Assembly (NCBI RefSeq): GCF_029714325.1
Contig: NZ_CP121666.1
Location: 5,208,001 to 5,272,000, forward strand
Reading direction: 5' to 3'
DNA length: 64,000 bases
DNA from: Bradyrhizobium sp. CB1717
GTDB lineage: Bacteria; Pseudomonadota; Alphaproteobacteria; Rhizobiales; Xanthobacteraceae
Positions 34,808-43,825 of this stretch are shown here, in pieces. The position numbers and the translations under genes are program-made. The notes below the pieces were generated by a model. That model did no database searches, had not been told where the DNA came from, and was given only the letters and a program-made list of their open reading frames with translations. Position 1 is the first letter of the stretch; each line of letters opens with the position of its first letter.

Positions 34808-35856
34808 GTCTCACCCGCAGGCGGCGTCCACACCACCTGATCAATCCGTGTTGCGCCGCTCGCCAGCATCACCAGCCGATCGAAGCCGAGTGCGACACCG
34901 CTGGCTTCGGGCATCTCGGCGACTGCGGCGAGAAAGTCCTCGTCGAGCGGATAGGCCTCGCCGTAACGGCGCTGCTTCTCGGCCATCGAGTCCGTGAAGC
35001 GGCGGCGCTGCTCCTCGGCGTCGGTCAGCTCGCCAAAACCGTTGGCGAGCTCGACGCCGCAGGCATAGACCTCGAACCGCTCGGCGACCCTGGGATCGTC
35101 CGCCTTCACCCGCGCCAGCGCCGCCTCTGGAGATGGGTATTCGAACAGGATGGTCAAACACCCCTGCCCCAGATGGGGCTCGACGTGCTCGACCAGGACC
35201 TTGCTGAAGATGTCCGACCAGGTGTCGTCCCCGGCGACGCGGACCTTGCCGCCGGCCATTTGGGCGAGCGCGGCACGATTACCCTCGCCGCCCGAGATTG
35301 TCGACAACAGATCGATGCCTGCGAACCGCGCGAAAGCAGCCGCGACCGTCAGAAGCTCCGGCTCGGCGAAGGGATCGGTGGTCCGGCCACGGAAGGAGAA
35401 CGTCCCGATGCCAGTCTCCTGCGCCGCCCGGGCGATGATGGCGACGGTATCGGCAATGATGGCGTCGTAGGGCTCGCCGGCCCGGTACCATTCCAGCATG
35501 GTAAATTCGGGCAGATGCAGGTCGCCGCGCTCGCGGTCGCGGAACACCCGGGCGAACTCGAAGATTCGGGGCTCTCCGGCCGCCAGCAGCTTCTTGCAGG
35601 CGAATTCGGGCGAGGTCCGCAAGTATCGGCTGGCCCGGCTGCCGTCGGGCCGCATGATCTCGGTCCGGGGGGCGTGCAGATGGGTCTCATTGCCCGGGGA
35701 AACCTGGAGGACCGAGGTTTCGACCTCGATAAACCCCTGTTCGGCGAAAAAGCCCCGTAGAGCCCCGGTTACGGCGCCCCTGGCCTGGAGGAACGGCCGC
35801 CGGTCGAGGTGCCGCAAGGGCGACCAGAACGGCGAGATCGGCTTGTCCCCAGCCAT
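34804..35856 (-). CDS. epmA: EF-P--(R)-beta-lysine ligase EpmA
   Basis: The 350-residue protein resembles the catalytic core of class II lysyl-tRNA synthetase without the anticodon domain: FFAEQGFIEVETSVLQVSPGNETHLHA, ASRYLRTSPEFACKKLLA, RVFRDRERGDLHLPEFTMLEWYRAG and ASGVALGFDRLVML. It activates beta-lysine and transfers it to EF-P. The four-base overlap with epmB indicates one transcript, divergent from efp. Confidence 0.93.
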   Translation of the reverse strand: MAGDKPISPFWSPLRHLDRRPFLQARGAVTGALRGFFAEQGFIEVETSVLQVSPGNETHLHAPRTEIMRPDGSRASRYLRTSPEFACKKLLAAGEPRIFEFARVFRDRERGDLHLPEFTMLEWYRAGEPYDAIIADTVAIIARAAQETGIGTFSFRGRTTDPFAEPELLTVAAAFARFAGIDLLSTISGGEGNRAALAQMAGGKVRVAGDDTWSDIFSKVLVEHVEPHLGQGCLTILFEYPSPEAALARVKADDPRVAERFEVYACGVELANGFGELTDAEEQRRRFTDSMAEKQRRYGEAYPLDEDFLAAVAEMPEASGVALGFDRLVMLASGATRIDQVVWTPPAGET

Positions 35857-36018
35857 TAACCGACCGCTCCGCAGGGCAGCAAAAAGCTGGCATCCAGCGG
35901 CAAAATCAGTATGTTGCGGCCCGAAACGGGCGCCGAGGTCTGATTTGAGGCCCCAAGTCCCCCATCAATTTGACCACGTCCTGGCCGCAGCCGGGCCAAG
36001 CAAGCAGGAAATACAGCT

Positions 36019-36585
36019 TTGAGAGTCATCGCCAGTTCTATTCGCAAGGGCAACGTGATCGAGCAAGACGGCAAGCTTTATGTCGTCGTGAGCGCCGAGA
36101 ACATCCATCCCGGCAAAGGCACCCCGGTCAGCCAGATCGAAATGCGCCGAATCTCGGACGGGGTAAAGATCTCCGAGCGCTACAAGACCACCGACCAGGT
36201 CGAAAAGGCCACGATCGAAGAGCGCAACTACACCTTCTTGTACGAAGATGGCGACGGCTTCCACTTCATGAACCCCGAGACCTACGACCAGCTCCAGGTC
36301 TCCAAGGACGTCGTCGGCGACGCGGCCGCCTATCTTCAGCCAGACATGACCGTCAAGCTGTCGACCCACGACGTCAACGTGGTGTCGATGGCGCTGCCGC
36401 AGCGCGTGACGCTGGAAGTGGTCGAAACCGAGCCCGTGACCAAGGGGCAGACCGCCTCCTCCTCCTACAAGCCCGCGGTGCTGTCCAACGGCGTGCGCAC
36501 CACCGTGCCGCCGCACATCTCGGTCGGCACCCGCATTGTGGTGATGACCGAAGACGGCTCCTACTCCGAGCGCGCCAAGGACTAA
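36019..36585 (+). CDS. efp: Elongation factor P
   Basis: The 188-residue protein has three domains: the KOW-like N-domain, the central OB fold and the C-terminal OB fold. The loop HPGKGTP holds the lysine (K33) that would be beta-lysylated, matching K34 in E. coli. It relieves ribosome stalling at polyproline. The start is TTG at 36019 with AGGAA upstream; the family N-terminus [12 protein letters not shown] starts exactly there. epmA and epmB lie divergently upstream. Confidence 0.95.
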   Translation: MRVIASSIRKGNVIEQDGKLYVVVSAENIHPGKGTPVSQIEMRRISDGVKISERYKTTDQVEKATIEERNYTFLYEDGDGFHFMNPETYDQLQVSKDVVGDAAAYLQPDMTVKLSTHDVNVVSMALPQRVTLEVVETEPVTKGQTASSSYKPAVLSNGVRTTVPPHISVGTRIVVMTEDGSYSERAKD

Positions 36586-36610
36586 GCCAGCAATCGAGGG
36601 TCGGAACAGA

Positions 36611-38233
36611 GTGCCGCCGGGGGGCGAGACAGTGGTTTGGAAGAGTTTCCGCTTCGTCTCGCTCCTTTTGGCGTCGCTGTCGCTCCTCGTTGCCGCTCCG
36701 CTGGCGGCGGAAGAGTTCCGCAGTCCCTCACTCACGGCCCTGCGCGTCGATTGGCGCGCAGCGCTGGATCAGCTTCGCGCCGAGATCAACAGCCATCCCC
36801 AGGTTGCCGGCGATTTCATCTTCGTGCCCCGCCGCTCGGTGCCGCGCTACGATCCGCGTGCAACGCCGGCCCTGGTGCAGCTCAACGGGGTCTCCTCGCA
36901 ATTCTTCACCGGCATTGCCCGCAGCGCCGTTCCCGTGCTGCTGCCGTTCGACGCTGGCGCCTATCTCGAGGCCCGGCGCAGTGGCGCGCCGTCGAGCCTG
37001 TCGCTGTCGCGTTACCAGGCCGACTTCAATCCCGTCGACATGTTCGATGCCGGTCCCGCTGGTTACAGCGCGACCTTTTCGCTCGAGCCTGGCGCCGGCG
37101 ACGGCATGCCCTCGCGTGTGTTCGCAAGACCTGTCGAGGTGCAGATCACCGGCTCGGCGCTGCTCTACGACATCGCCGATCCCACCGGCGGCAAGGGCGA
37201 GCCGGTCAAGCCGCTCGCGGCAACCTATCCGGACCTGCGCCGGTTCATCCGCGAAGGTTACGTCCGCTACGCCTTCACGCGCTTCGGCGTCGCCTATGTG
37301 GTGTCGATCCAGTGCCTCGACAGCGTCGCAAAGCCGAGGCGCCTTGCCTGCAGGGAAGCCTATCCGGTTGCCGAGCGCTTCCTGAAGGCGCTGCGCATCG
37401 CCGGCGGCCAGCGCATGCGGCCGCCGACGGATGTAGCGTCCAACGTTCTCGATCGCCCCGCGGCACGCTCACCCGATTTCAGCTATCGTCCGAGCGGCGA
37501 CATCATTCCCAACACCGGCTATCGCAACAAGACCGGCCATCCCGACGTGATGGCCTATGCGCAGATCCGCTTTCCGCTGGAGAAGGCGCCCGCCTTCGTG
37601 CGCTCGCAGTCCTACGCCAGGCGAGACAAGAGCGAAGGCCTGACCGCCTATCCCTGGCGCGACAATTTCTGCGAATCCCGCAGCTTCGAAGTCTGGCAAT
37701 GCGCCGGCGGTTACGGCCATCAGGGCGAGGACATCCGTGCCGCCGAATGCCCGCCGCCCGGCGAAGGCCGCGAACCCTGCGATCGCAAGCAGCGCGCCGT
37801 CGTCGCGGTGCGCGACGCCGTCGTCATCCGTTCCTCCAAGGACCAGGCCGCGACGCTTCAGGTCAACAGCCGGACCGAGCACATCCGCTTCCGCTACATG
37901 CACATGAATCCGCAGGCGATGAATGCCGATGGCGTCCTCAACGGCCGCCTCGTCGCCGAGGGCGAGAAGATCGGCGTGGTCTCGAACTATCTCGACCATC
38001 CCGCCGGCACGTCGATGCATCTGCATTTTGACGTCCAGGTGTTCACCCGCGACGGCTGGATCTGGGTCAGCCCCTACGTCACGCTAGTGTCCGCCTATGA
38101 GCGCCTGATCCGCGCCCGCGGCCGCGAGATCGGCCCGGAGATCGCCGTCACGACCCAGCCGGTGGCCCATACGCTGCCGGAGGACGTGATCAAGCCGGAC
38201 CTGCGCGAGGGATCCAGCAGCGAGGAGAATTGA
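36611..38233 (+). CDS. Exported peptidase M23-like protein
   Basis: The 540-residue protein has a signal peptide (SFRFVSLLLASLSLLVAAPLAAE) and a long N-terminal region without named domain. A C-terminal LytM/M23-like domain contains GHQGEDIRAAECP (HxxxD zinc ligand pattern) and SMHLHFDVQVF (HxH). It may cut or bind peptidoglycan cross-links. The start is taken at GTG 36611; GTG 36632 behind GGGGGGCGAG is equally plausible. It is 25 bases from efp, so partial cotranscription is possible. Confidence 0.75.
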   Translation: MPPGGETVVWKSFRFVSLLLASLSLLVAAPLAAEEFRSPSLTALRVDWRAALDQLRAEINSHPQVAGDFIFVPRRSVPRYDPRATPALVQLNGVSSQFFTGIARSAVPVLLPFDAGAYLEARRSGAPSSLSLSRYQADFNPVDMFDAGPAGYSATFSLEPGAGDGMPSRVFARPVEVQITGSALLYDIADPTGGKGEPVKPLAATYPDLRRFIREGYVRYAFTRFGVAYVVSIQCLDSVAKPRRLACREAYPVAERFLKALRIAGGQRMRPPTDVASNVLDRPAARSPDFSYRPSGDIIPNTGYRNKTGHPDVMAYAQIRFPLEKAPAFVRSQSYARRDKSEGLTAYPWRDNFCESRSFEVWQCAGGYGHQGEDIRAAECPPPGEGREPCDRKQRAVVAVRDAVVIRSSKDQAATLQVNSRTEHIRFRYMHMNPQAMNADGVLNGRLVAEGEKIGVVSNYLDHPAGTSMHLHFDVQVFTRDGWIWVSPYVTLVSAYERLIRARGREIGPEIAVTTQPVAHTLPEDVIKPDLREGSSSEEN

Positions 38234-38311
38234 CGGCTCGCTCGTTCTAATGCCGTGCATGAGCGCGTTGTCGCGCACACTCCCGGCTCGAACGAAGAAG
38301 GAATTGCATTG

Positions 38312-39298
38312 ATGAGTGTCGGACTGCTCGGTCTTCTCGACGACATCGCGGCGATTGCCAAGGTCGCCGCAGGCTCGCTCGACGATGTGGCGAGCCAGGC
38401 TGCCAAAGCTGGCATAAAGGCGGCAGGCGTGGTCATCGACGACGCGGCCGTTACGCCGAACTACGTCATCGGTTTTGCCTCCAAGCGCGAACTGCCGATC
38501 GTCGGCAAGATTGCAGTTGGATCGCTGCGCAATAAATTGCTCATTCTCCTGCCCGTTGCGCTGCTGCTCGGTTATTTCCTTCCCGCCGCGGTCACGCCGC
38601 TGCTCATGCTCGGCGGAGCCTTTCTCTGCTACGAGGGTGCCGAGAAAGTGCTCGAAGCGGTGATGCCGCATCATGCGCGCGAGCACGAAGCTCAGCTCCA
38701 GCCGATCGCGCTGAATGCCAAGTCGGTCGAGGACGAGAAGGTCGCGAGCGCCATCAAGACGGATTTCATTCTGTCGGCAGAGATCATGGCGATCACGCTG
38801 GCCGCCCTCCCGGCGGGTAGCATCTGGACGCAGGCGCTGGTGCTGGCGCTGGTCGGCTTCTGTATCACTGCCGGAGTCTATGGCGTGGTCGCTCTGATCG
38901 TGAAGGCGGACGATGTCGGCTTGGCCCTTGCGCGCTATGACGGCGCCTCAGTCGTTGGCGGCGCGATCCGCTTGCTTGGACGCAGCCTCGTCCGAGGCAT
39001 GCCAACCTTCCTGACAGTGCTGAGCACCATCGGCACCGCCGCCATGATCTGGGTCGGCGGCGGCATCATCTTGCATGGCATCGAGAAATATGGACCGCCC
39101 GCGATCGGCCGCACGGTCCATGCCGCAACCGAGACTGCCGCACACGTCCTGCCATCCGTTGCCGGCATCATCGAATGGTCGGTCGAGGCAGCCATCTCAG
39201 GCGCACTTGGTCTGCTCGTCGGCGCGGTTGCGATTCCGGCCGTCGAATACGGTCTCTCACCGGCGTGGAAACGGTTGAGGCTATTGCAGGCGGCCTGA
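38312..39298 (+). CDS. DUF808 (YedI-like) membrane protein
   Basis: The 328-residue protein starts MSVGLLGLLDDIAAIAKVAA, typical of DUF808. It has about six to eight membrane spans including LLILLPVALLLGYFLPAAVTPLLMLGGAFLCYEG and FLTVLSTIGTAAMIWVGGGI. It has no known function. ATG 38312 is chosen over 38255 because of AAGGA and the family N-terminus. Confidence 0.88.
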   Translation: MSVGLLGLLDDIAAIAKVAAGSLDDVASQAAKAGIKAAGVVIDDAAVTPNYVIGFASKRELPIVGKIAVGSLRNKLLILLPVALLLGYFLPAAVTPLLMLGGAFLCYEGAEKVLEAVMPHHAREHEAQLQPIALNAKSVEDEKVASAIKTDFILSAEIMAITLAALPAGSIWTQALVLALVGFCITAGVYGVVALIVKADDVGLALARYDGASVVGGAIRLLGRSLVRGMPTFLTVLSTIGTAAMIWVGGGIILHGIEKYGPPAIGRTVHAATETAAHVLPSVAGIIEWSVEAAISGALGLLVGAVAIPAVEYGLSPAWKRLRLLQAA

Positions 39299-39339
39299 AG
39301 GGACCGAAGCCGCGAGCCGCGCTCCATCCCGGCTCCATA

Positions 39340-39843
39340 TCACTCCAAAAGCGTCGTGAGCTCCGCACCCTCGTCCGCAACGAAGACCGCGATCAACTCC
39401 GCCGGCTCCGTGGCGCTCGCGTTCGCCGATACGAGATGCGTCGATCCCGGCGGCTCGAAGAAGGACTGGCCGACACCAAACGTCTCGACCGGGCCGCCGC
39501 CGAGCTGGGAGCGGATCTCGCCCTTGGTGATGTAGGCGGTCACCGAGCCGGCGTGGCGATGCGGCCGCGAAAATCCACCGGGACCATAGAAGACGCGCAC
39601 GATGGTGACGCGCTTGCCCGGCACGTTCGGCAGTGCGTAGGAGCCGATCGGCTCGACCTTGTCGAGCGGCGAGCTCTCGGCCGCAGTGGCGCAAAGCGGC
39701 GCCAGCGCGCCGGAGACCGTGTCGATCGTCAGCGGCAGCGCCTTGCCGATCGCGAACGCGCAGGCGAGCCCTGCGACGACCGCGAGCGTCGCCGAACGTG
39801 ACGGCGTCGGACGTTGCACAGCTGAAAAGCTCATGGCTGTCAT
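39340..39843 (-). CDS. Exported or anchored cupin protein
   Basis: The 167-residue protein has an N-terminal hydrophobic segment (TLAVVAGLACAFAIGKALP) and one cupin domain: VFYGPGGFSRPHRHAGSVTAYITKGEI, then QSFFEPPGSTHLVSANAS. The His-x-His pair and later His suggest a metal site. It shares clear motifs with the cupin at 60514-60936. It runs in tandem with an AhpD-like gene (20-base gap). Confidence 0.82.
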   Translation of the reverse strand: MTAMSFSAVQRPTPSRSATLAVVAGLACAFAIGKALPLTIDTVSGALAPLCATAAESSPLDKVEPIGSYALPNVPGKRVTIVRVFYGPGGFSRPHRHAGSVTAYITKGEIRSQLGGGPVETFGVGQSFFEPPGSTHLVSANASATEPAELIAVFVADEGAELTTLLE

Positions 39844-39863
39844 CGTGATCTCCCTTATCTCCG

Positions 39864-40343
39864 TCAGGACGCAGCGGTGGCCGCTGCGGCCGGCCGCTTC
39901 GCAGGCGTCCAGCGGAACGCTGCGCCAAAACGGTTCCAGACATTGATCGATGCGACCGCCGAGGTCAGGTACGTCAGCTCCGCCTCGGAGAATTCGCCAG
40001 ACGCTTCCGTGTAGACCTCCTCGCTGACGCCATCGGGCAGACAGGTCAGCGCCTCGGCCCAGGCCAGGGCCGCCCGCTCGCGTGCGGAAAAGATCGGTGC
40101 CTCGCGCCAGACCGCGACCAGATGGAGCTTGTCGACGGGCACACCGATGCGCTCCGACAGCAGGACATGATGCTGCACGCAGAAGGCGCAGCCGTTGATC
40201 TGCGAGGCGCGCAGCTTGACCAGCTCGAGCAGCTGCTTGTCGAGGCCCGCCTTGGCCGCCAGCTGGCCCAGCGCCAGCACCAGATCATACGCGTCCGGCG
40301 CGATCCGCTTGAAATCCTCGTATTCGCTGCGGGCGTGTGACAT
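39864..40343 (-). CDS. AhpD/carboxymuconolactone decarboxylase-family protein
   Basis: The 159-residue protein has the AhpD-type motif NGCAFCVQHH, a CxxC with following histidine, in a helical fold. Such proteins act as alkylhydroperoxidases or thiol peroxidases. It is the first gene of a pair with the cupin and is divergent from a MarR regulator whose operator lies between them. Confidence 0.88.
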   Translation of the reverse strand: MSHARSEYEDFKRIAPDAYDLVLALGQLAAKAGLDKQLLELVKLRASQINGCAFCVQHHVLLSERIGVPVDKLHLVAVWREAPIFSARERAALAWAEALTCLPDGVSEEVYTEASGEFSEAELTYLTSAVASINVWNRFGAAFRWTPAKRPAAAATAAS

Positions 40344-40382
40344 TGCCGTGCACCTCGTGTTATTGTAAGAGCACTGATACTG

Positions 40383-40398
40383 TATAAGAGCCCTTATA
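40383..40398. promoter_or_regulatory. Candidate MarR operator on the marR start codon
   Basis: TATAAG-AGCC-CTTATA is an exact inverted repeat whose last base is the first base of the marR ATG. A related TAAGAGC is found 22 bases to the left. It sits in the only gap between two divergent genes, as expected for an autoregulated MarR site. Confidence 0.55.
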
Positions 40399-40928
40399 TG
40401 TTACGCAAGACCTCCGGCATCACAAGATCGAAAACCTCGCGGAAGACGCCGGCGCCCGCCGATGACGGCGTGGTGCGCGTGCCCGCTCCCGGCGAAGGCA
40501 AGCGCGGCGAAGACGGCTATCTCGGCTATCTCTTGCGTCAGGCACACGCCGCGGTTCGCCTGACGATGGAACGGACGCTCGCCGATCTCGGCGTGACGTC
40601 GCCGCAATTCGCGGTGCTGACGATGCTGAACGCCTATCCGGGCCTGTCGGGCGCGGATGTCGCCCGCCTCACCTTCCTGACGCCGCAGACCGTCGGCGTC
40701 ATCATCCGCAATCTCGAGCGTGACGGCGCGATTGTGATGACGCCCCATCCGGTCCATGGCCGCATCCAGCAATGGACGCTGACGCCGCGCGGGGCGACGC
40801 TGTTGAAGGCCTGCAGGGAGCGGGTGATCGCGCTGGAGAAGCGTCTTGCCCGGACTCTGGATGCCAAGGCGGAAACCGCGGTCCGGCGCTGGCTTGCCGG
40901 CATCGCGGCCGATTTGCAGCAGGACTAG
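40398..40928 (+). CDS. MarR-family transcriptional regulator
   Basis: The 176-residue protein has a basic N-terminal extension (about 40 residues) and then a MarR winged helix: VTSPQFAVLTMLNAYPGLSGADVARLTFLTPQTVGVIIRNLERDGAIVMTPHPVHGRIQQWTLTPRG. The family usually represses divergent genes and responds to oxidants or phenolics. There are no cysteines in the domain, so a thiol switch is unlikely. It diverges from the AhpD-like/cupin pair. Confidence 0.88.
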   Translation: MLRKTSGITRSKTSRKTPAPADDGVVRVPAPGEGKRGEDGYLGYLLRQAHAAVRLTMERTLADLGVTSPQFAVLTMLNAYPGLSGADVARLTFLTPQTVGVIIRNLERDGAIVMTPHPVHGRIQQWTLTPRGATLLKACRERVIALEKRLARTLDAKAETAVRRWLAGIAADLQQD

Positions 40929-40934
40929 GCGGGC

Positions 40935-41117
40935 CTAGTCGCCGCCGCCTCCGTCGCCGCATTCCCCGCCGCCATTGAAATCCGGGAGATTGCCGGCGGC
41001 GCCATCGCCTTGAATGCCGCGGCCAAAGTTCTCGGCGATGATCATCAGGATCACGACGAACAAGCCGGCGCCGAAGGGCCAGGGATTGGCACGGATGATA
41101 TCGAACAGCTCCCGCAT
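40935..41117 (-). CDS. Small membrane protein with Gly/Asp-rich tail
   Basis: The 60-residue protein has one hydrophobic helix (FGAGLFVVILMIIAENFG) followed by a Gly/Asp-rich end (GGGECGDGGGGD). It starts at ATG 41115-41117; the TTG at 41168 is less likely. It ends seven bases after the converging marR stop. No family was recognised. Confidence 0.55.
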   Translation of the reverse strand: MRELFDIIRANPWPFGAGLFVVILMIIAENFGRGIQGDGAAGNLPDFNGGGECGDGGGGD

Positions 41118-41201
41118 GCGCGCATCTTGCTGGACAAGAGCGAACCGACCGTAAAGCGCCAGACTCAAATTTGGGGATATGCAGGCTTGCGGAAGGGCGG
41201 C

Positions 41202-41453
41202 CTATCCACCCTTCAACGATTTCTTAACTTCGCCGTCCGGCCAGCTCTCGCCTGCGGCGATCACGCGGACCCGGGTTTGGTCCGCAGCATTCACCAGCAC
41301 ATGCGAACTCAACCGGTCGCCGCTCGGCTCCAGATGCAGATCGGTCTCAGGCTTCCAGCTCAGCGTGGTCGCGAGGTCGCCGGGGAAGATCTGCCATTGC
41401 GATCCGTCGTCGAGTTCGACGACATGACTTTCCGCATGCGCGCGTATCTTCAT
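41202..41453 (-). CDS. Hypothetical 83-residue beta-rich protein
   Basis: This small soluble protein reads SHVVELDDGSQWQIFPGDLATTLSWKPETDLHLEP and appears to be beta-rich. The start at ATG 41451-41453 is backed by GAGGTGGG. The open frame upstream is not protein-like. No family or partner was recognised. Confidence 0.6.
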   Translation of the reverse strand: MKIRAHAESHVVELDDGSQWQIFPGDLATTLSWKPETDLHLEPSGDRLSSHVLVNAADQTRVRVIAAGESWPDGEVKKSLKGG

Positions 41454-41600
41454 CCCACCTCGAATACTTCGATGAACAGACCATGTTCTGGAGGGAATGC
41501 AGCAGTGCGACAGTTTGTTCCGGTGAACCCCGGCCGTCGCCTGGTCTTCGTGCTCCAGGAACCGTCCCACAGACACCCTGTTTCCCGCTAGAATGGGTCC

Positions 41601-42830
41601 ATGAAACAAGCTGATTCCTCGCCCCCTCATACCCGCCGGGCCCTGCTCCAGTCGACGCTCGGTGCAGCCGCTTTGCTGGCGCTGCCGACGCGCGTCCTCG
41701 CCGCGCCTGCCGGCTTCGACGAATGGCGCGAGTCATTCCGCGCACGGGCGCTGGCCAAGGGCATCTCGGCTGCGACCTGGCAGCGCGCGATGGCGCGGGT
41801 CGAGCCCGACATGAGCGTGTTCAAGCAGATGCGTAACCAGCCCGAGTTCCACGAGCAGGTCTGGCAATACATCAATCGCCGCGTATCGGACTGGCGCATC
41901 ATCAACGGCAAGATCGCGCTGAAGAACAACGAGGCGCTGCTCGCACGCATCGAGCGAGATTTCGGCGTCGAGCGCGGCACGCTGCTGGCGCTGTGGGGCG
42001 TCGAGTCCGCCTATGGCGATCCCCTGGTGCAGCAGAACCACATGACGCCGGTATTTCCCTCGCTCGCCGCGCTCGCCTGGAACGAGCCGCGCCGCAAGGC
42101 CTATTGGGAGACCGAGCTGATCAATGCGCTCCGCATCGTCGACAAGGGCTGGAGCACGCCGGAGGAGATGAAGGGCTCCTGGGCCGGCGCGATGGGGCAT
42201 TCGCAATGGATGCCAGAGGTCTGGCTCAATGTCGGCATCGACTATGACGGCGACGGCAAGGTCTCACCGTTCGGCAAGCCCGACGATGCGCTGGGCTCGA
42301 CCGCAAAATATCTCGTCAATCGCGGCAAGTGGCATCGGGGCGAGCATTGGGGTTACGAAGTGCGCGCATCCGGCGAGATGAGCGGCAGCCGGACCTACGC
42401 AGCCTGGGCATCAGCGGGCGTCACCCGCGCCGATGGTCAGCCGTTTCCGCAGCCGAATGCCTCCGCGCAGATGTGGACGCCGGTTGCGGGCGGGCCGACC
42501 TTCCTGCTGGGGCCGAACTTCTATTCGGTGAAAAGCTACAATCCCTCGATGAACTATGCGCTGGCGATCTGCCATCTCGGCGACCGCTGCCTCGGCGCGC
42601 CGCCCTTCATCCAGCCCTTCCCCGGCTCCGAGCGCGCGCTGACGCTCGCGGAGGTGCAGGAGATGCAGACACGCCTGACCAAGGCCGGTTTCGACACCGG
42701 CGGCACCGACGGCCGCGTCGGCAACGATACGATGAAGGCGATCAAGGATTTTCAGCAGCGCGCAGGGATCACGCCGGCCGACGGCTATGGCGGGCTGAAG
42801 GTGCTGGCGAAGCTGCGGCAGGGATCATAG
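41601..42830 (+). CDS. mltB: Lytic murein transglycosylase (MltB-like) with PG-binding domain
   Basis: The 409-residue protein has a twin-arginine-like signal region (TRRALLQSTLGAAALLALP), an MltB-type catalytic domain with the catalytic glutamate in LWGVESAYGDP and AMGHSQWMPE, and a C-terminal peptidoglycan-binding domain (LTLAEVQEMQTRLTKAGFDTGGTDGRVGNDTMKAIKDFQQ). It cleaves glycan strands to 1,6-anhydro products in the periplasm. It is complete and monocistronic. Confidence 0.92.
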   Translation: MKQADSSPPHTRRALLQSTLGAAALLALPTRVLAAPAGFDEWRESFRARALAKGISAATWQRAMARVEPDMSVFKQMRNQPEFHEQVWQYINRRVSDWRIINGKIALKNNEALLARIERDFGVERGTLLALWGVESAYGDPLVQQNHMTPVFPSLAALAWNEPRRKAYWETELINALRIVDKGWSTPEEMKGSWAGAMGHSQWMPEVWLNVGIDYDGDGKVSPFGKPDDALGSTAKYLVNRGKWHRGEHWGYEVRASGEMSGSRTYAAWASAGVTRADGQPFPQPNASAQMWTPVAGGPTFLLGPNFYSVKSYNPSMNYALAICHLGDRCLGAPPFIQPFPGSERALTLAEVQEMQTRLTKAGFDTGGTDGRVGNDTMKAIKDFQQRAGITPADGYGGLKVLAKLRQGS

Positions 42831-42837
42831 CGCGAGC

Positions 42838-42922
42838 CGTAGCCCGGATGGAGCGAAGCGTAATCCGGGACGTTGCTTCCGCGGTTGCCGCCCCGGATTG
42901 CGCTTCGCTCCATCCGGGCTAC
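42838..42922. repeat. CGTAGCCCGGATGGAGCG palindromic repeat, copy 2
   Basis: The ends are the same inverted 17-18 bases as at 24815-24900 (CGTAGCCCGGATGGAGCG / CGCTCCATCCGGGCTAC). AATCCGGG and CCCGGATT lie inside, but the central part differs. It lies directly between two converging genes. Confidence 0.85.
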
Positions 42923-42931
42923 TTCCCATTA

Positions 42932-43729
42932 CTAATGCCTGTATTGCGGCTCTTCCGCGTCGAGCTGGCGCCGGATCGCGGCAAGATGCAGTCGCGCGGA
43001 TTCGGAATCGCCTTCGCGCATCTGCCTGTAGGTCTCTGCCGCAACGGCGGGATCGACCGGGAGCACTTTCCGCCCCGTCGACATGGCGAGCACCTGCACT
43101 TCCGCCGCGCGCTCGAGATAATAGAGATCGTCCCAGGCTTCCGCGATGGTCGGCGCCAGCACCATCACGCCGTGATGCTTCATGAAGACGATGTCGGCAT
43201 CGCCGACGGCGGAGGCGATACGCGCGCCTTCGCGGTTGTCGAGCGCGAGGCCGTTATAGTCGCGGTCGACCGCCGTGCGGCCATAGAATTTCAGCGCGGT
43301 CTGGCCGGCCCAGATCAGCGGATCGCCCTCGGTCATCGACAGCGCCGTGGCATAGGGCATGTGGGTGTGGAAGGCGACCTTGGCGCGCGGCAGCAGCCTG
43401 TGCATCTCGGCATGGATATAGAACGCGGTCGCCTCGGGCGCGCCTTCGCCGTCGAGGACATTGCCGTGGAAGTCGCAGATCAGGAGCTTTGACGCCGTCA
43501 GCTCGCGGAAGGCATAGCCGTAAGGATTGACCAGGAAGAGGTCGTCATGGCCCGGCACGACGGCCGAGAAGTGGTTGCAGACGCCCTCCTCAAAACCGTT
43601 GCGCGCGGCCATGCGGAAGCAGGCGGCGAGATCCTCGCGCGCGGTGCGGATCGCGTCGGTGGCAAGGTCCGGCCGGTTGGAGCGGAATGGCGCGGGTGTG
43701 GAAGAAGACGAATGAAGGCTGTGCGCCAT
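42932..43729 (-). CDS. Class II aldolase/adducin-family protein
   Basis: The 265-residue protein has the aldolase II metal site: AFHTHMPYATAL (HxH) and FMKHHGVMVL. The N-terminal part includes NGFEEGVCNHFSAVVPG, the typical N-H-x-S motif. Metal-dependent aldolases, dehydratases or decarboxylases share this fold; the substrate cannot be read from sequence. The ATG at 43727-43729 fits; an upstream frame is open to 43810. An SDR gene lies just upstream on the same strand. Confidence 0.85.
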   Translation of the reverse strand: MAHSLHSSSSTPAPFRSNRPDLATDAIRTAREDLAACFRMAARNGFEEGVCNHFSAVVPGHDDLFLVNPYGYAFRELTASKLLICDFHGNVLDGEGAPEATAFYIHAEMHRLLPRAKVAFHTHMPYATALSMTEGDPLIWAGQTALKFYGRTAVDRDYNGLALDNREGARIASAVGDADIVFMKHHGVMVLAPTIAEAWDDLYYLERAAEVQVLAMSTGRKVLPVDPAVAAETYRQMREGDSESARLHLAAIRRQLDAEEPQYRH

Positions 43730-43825
43730 GGCGAAGGACACCTTTGTCGGTCGAAAGCTCCCCGCGTTGTACAGGGGCTGCGCCTGCGCGTCAGCCCCTG
43801 CGACCGCCACCCTGCCCTGCGCCGC

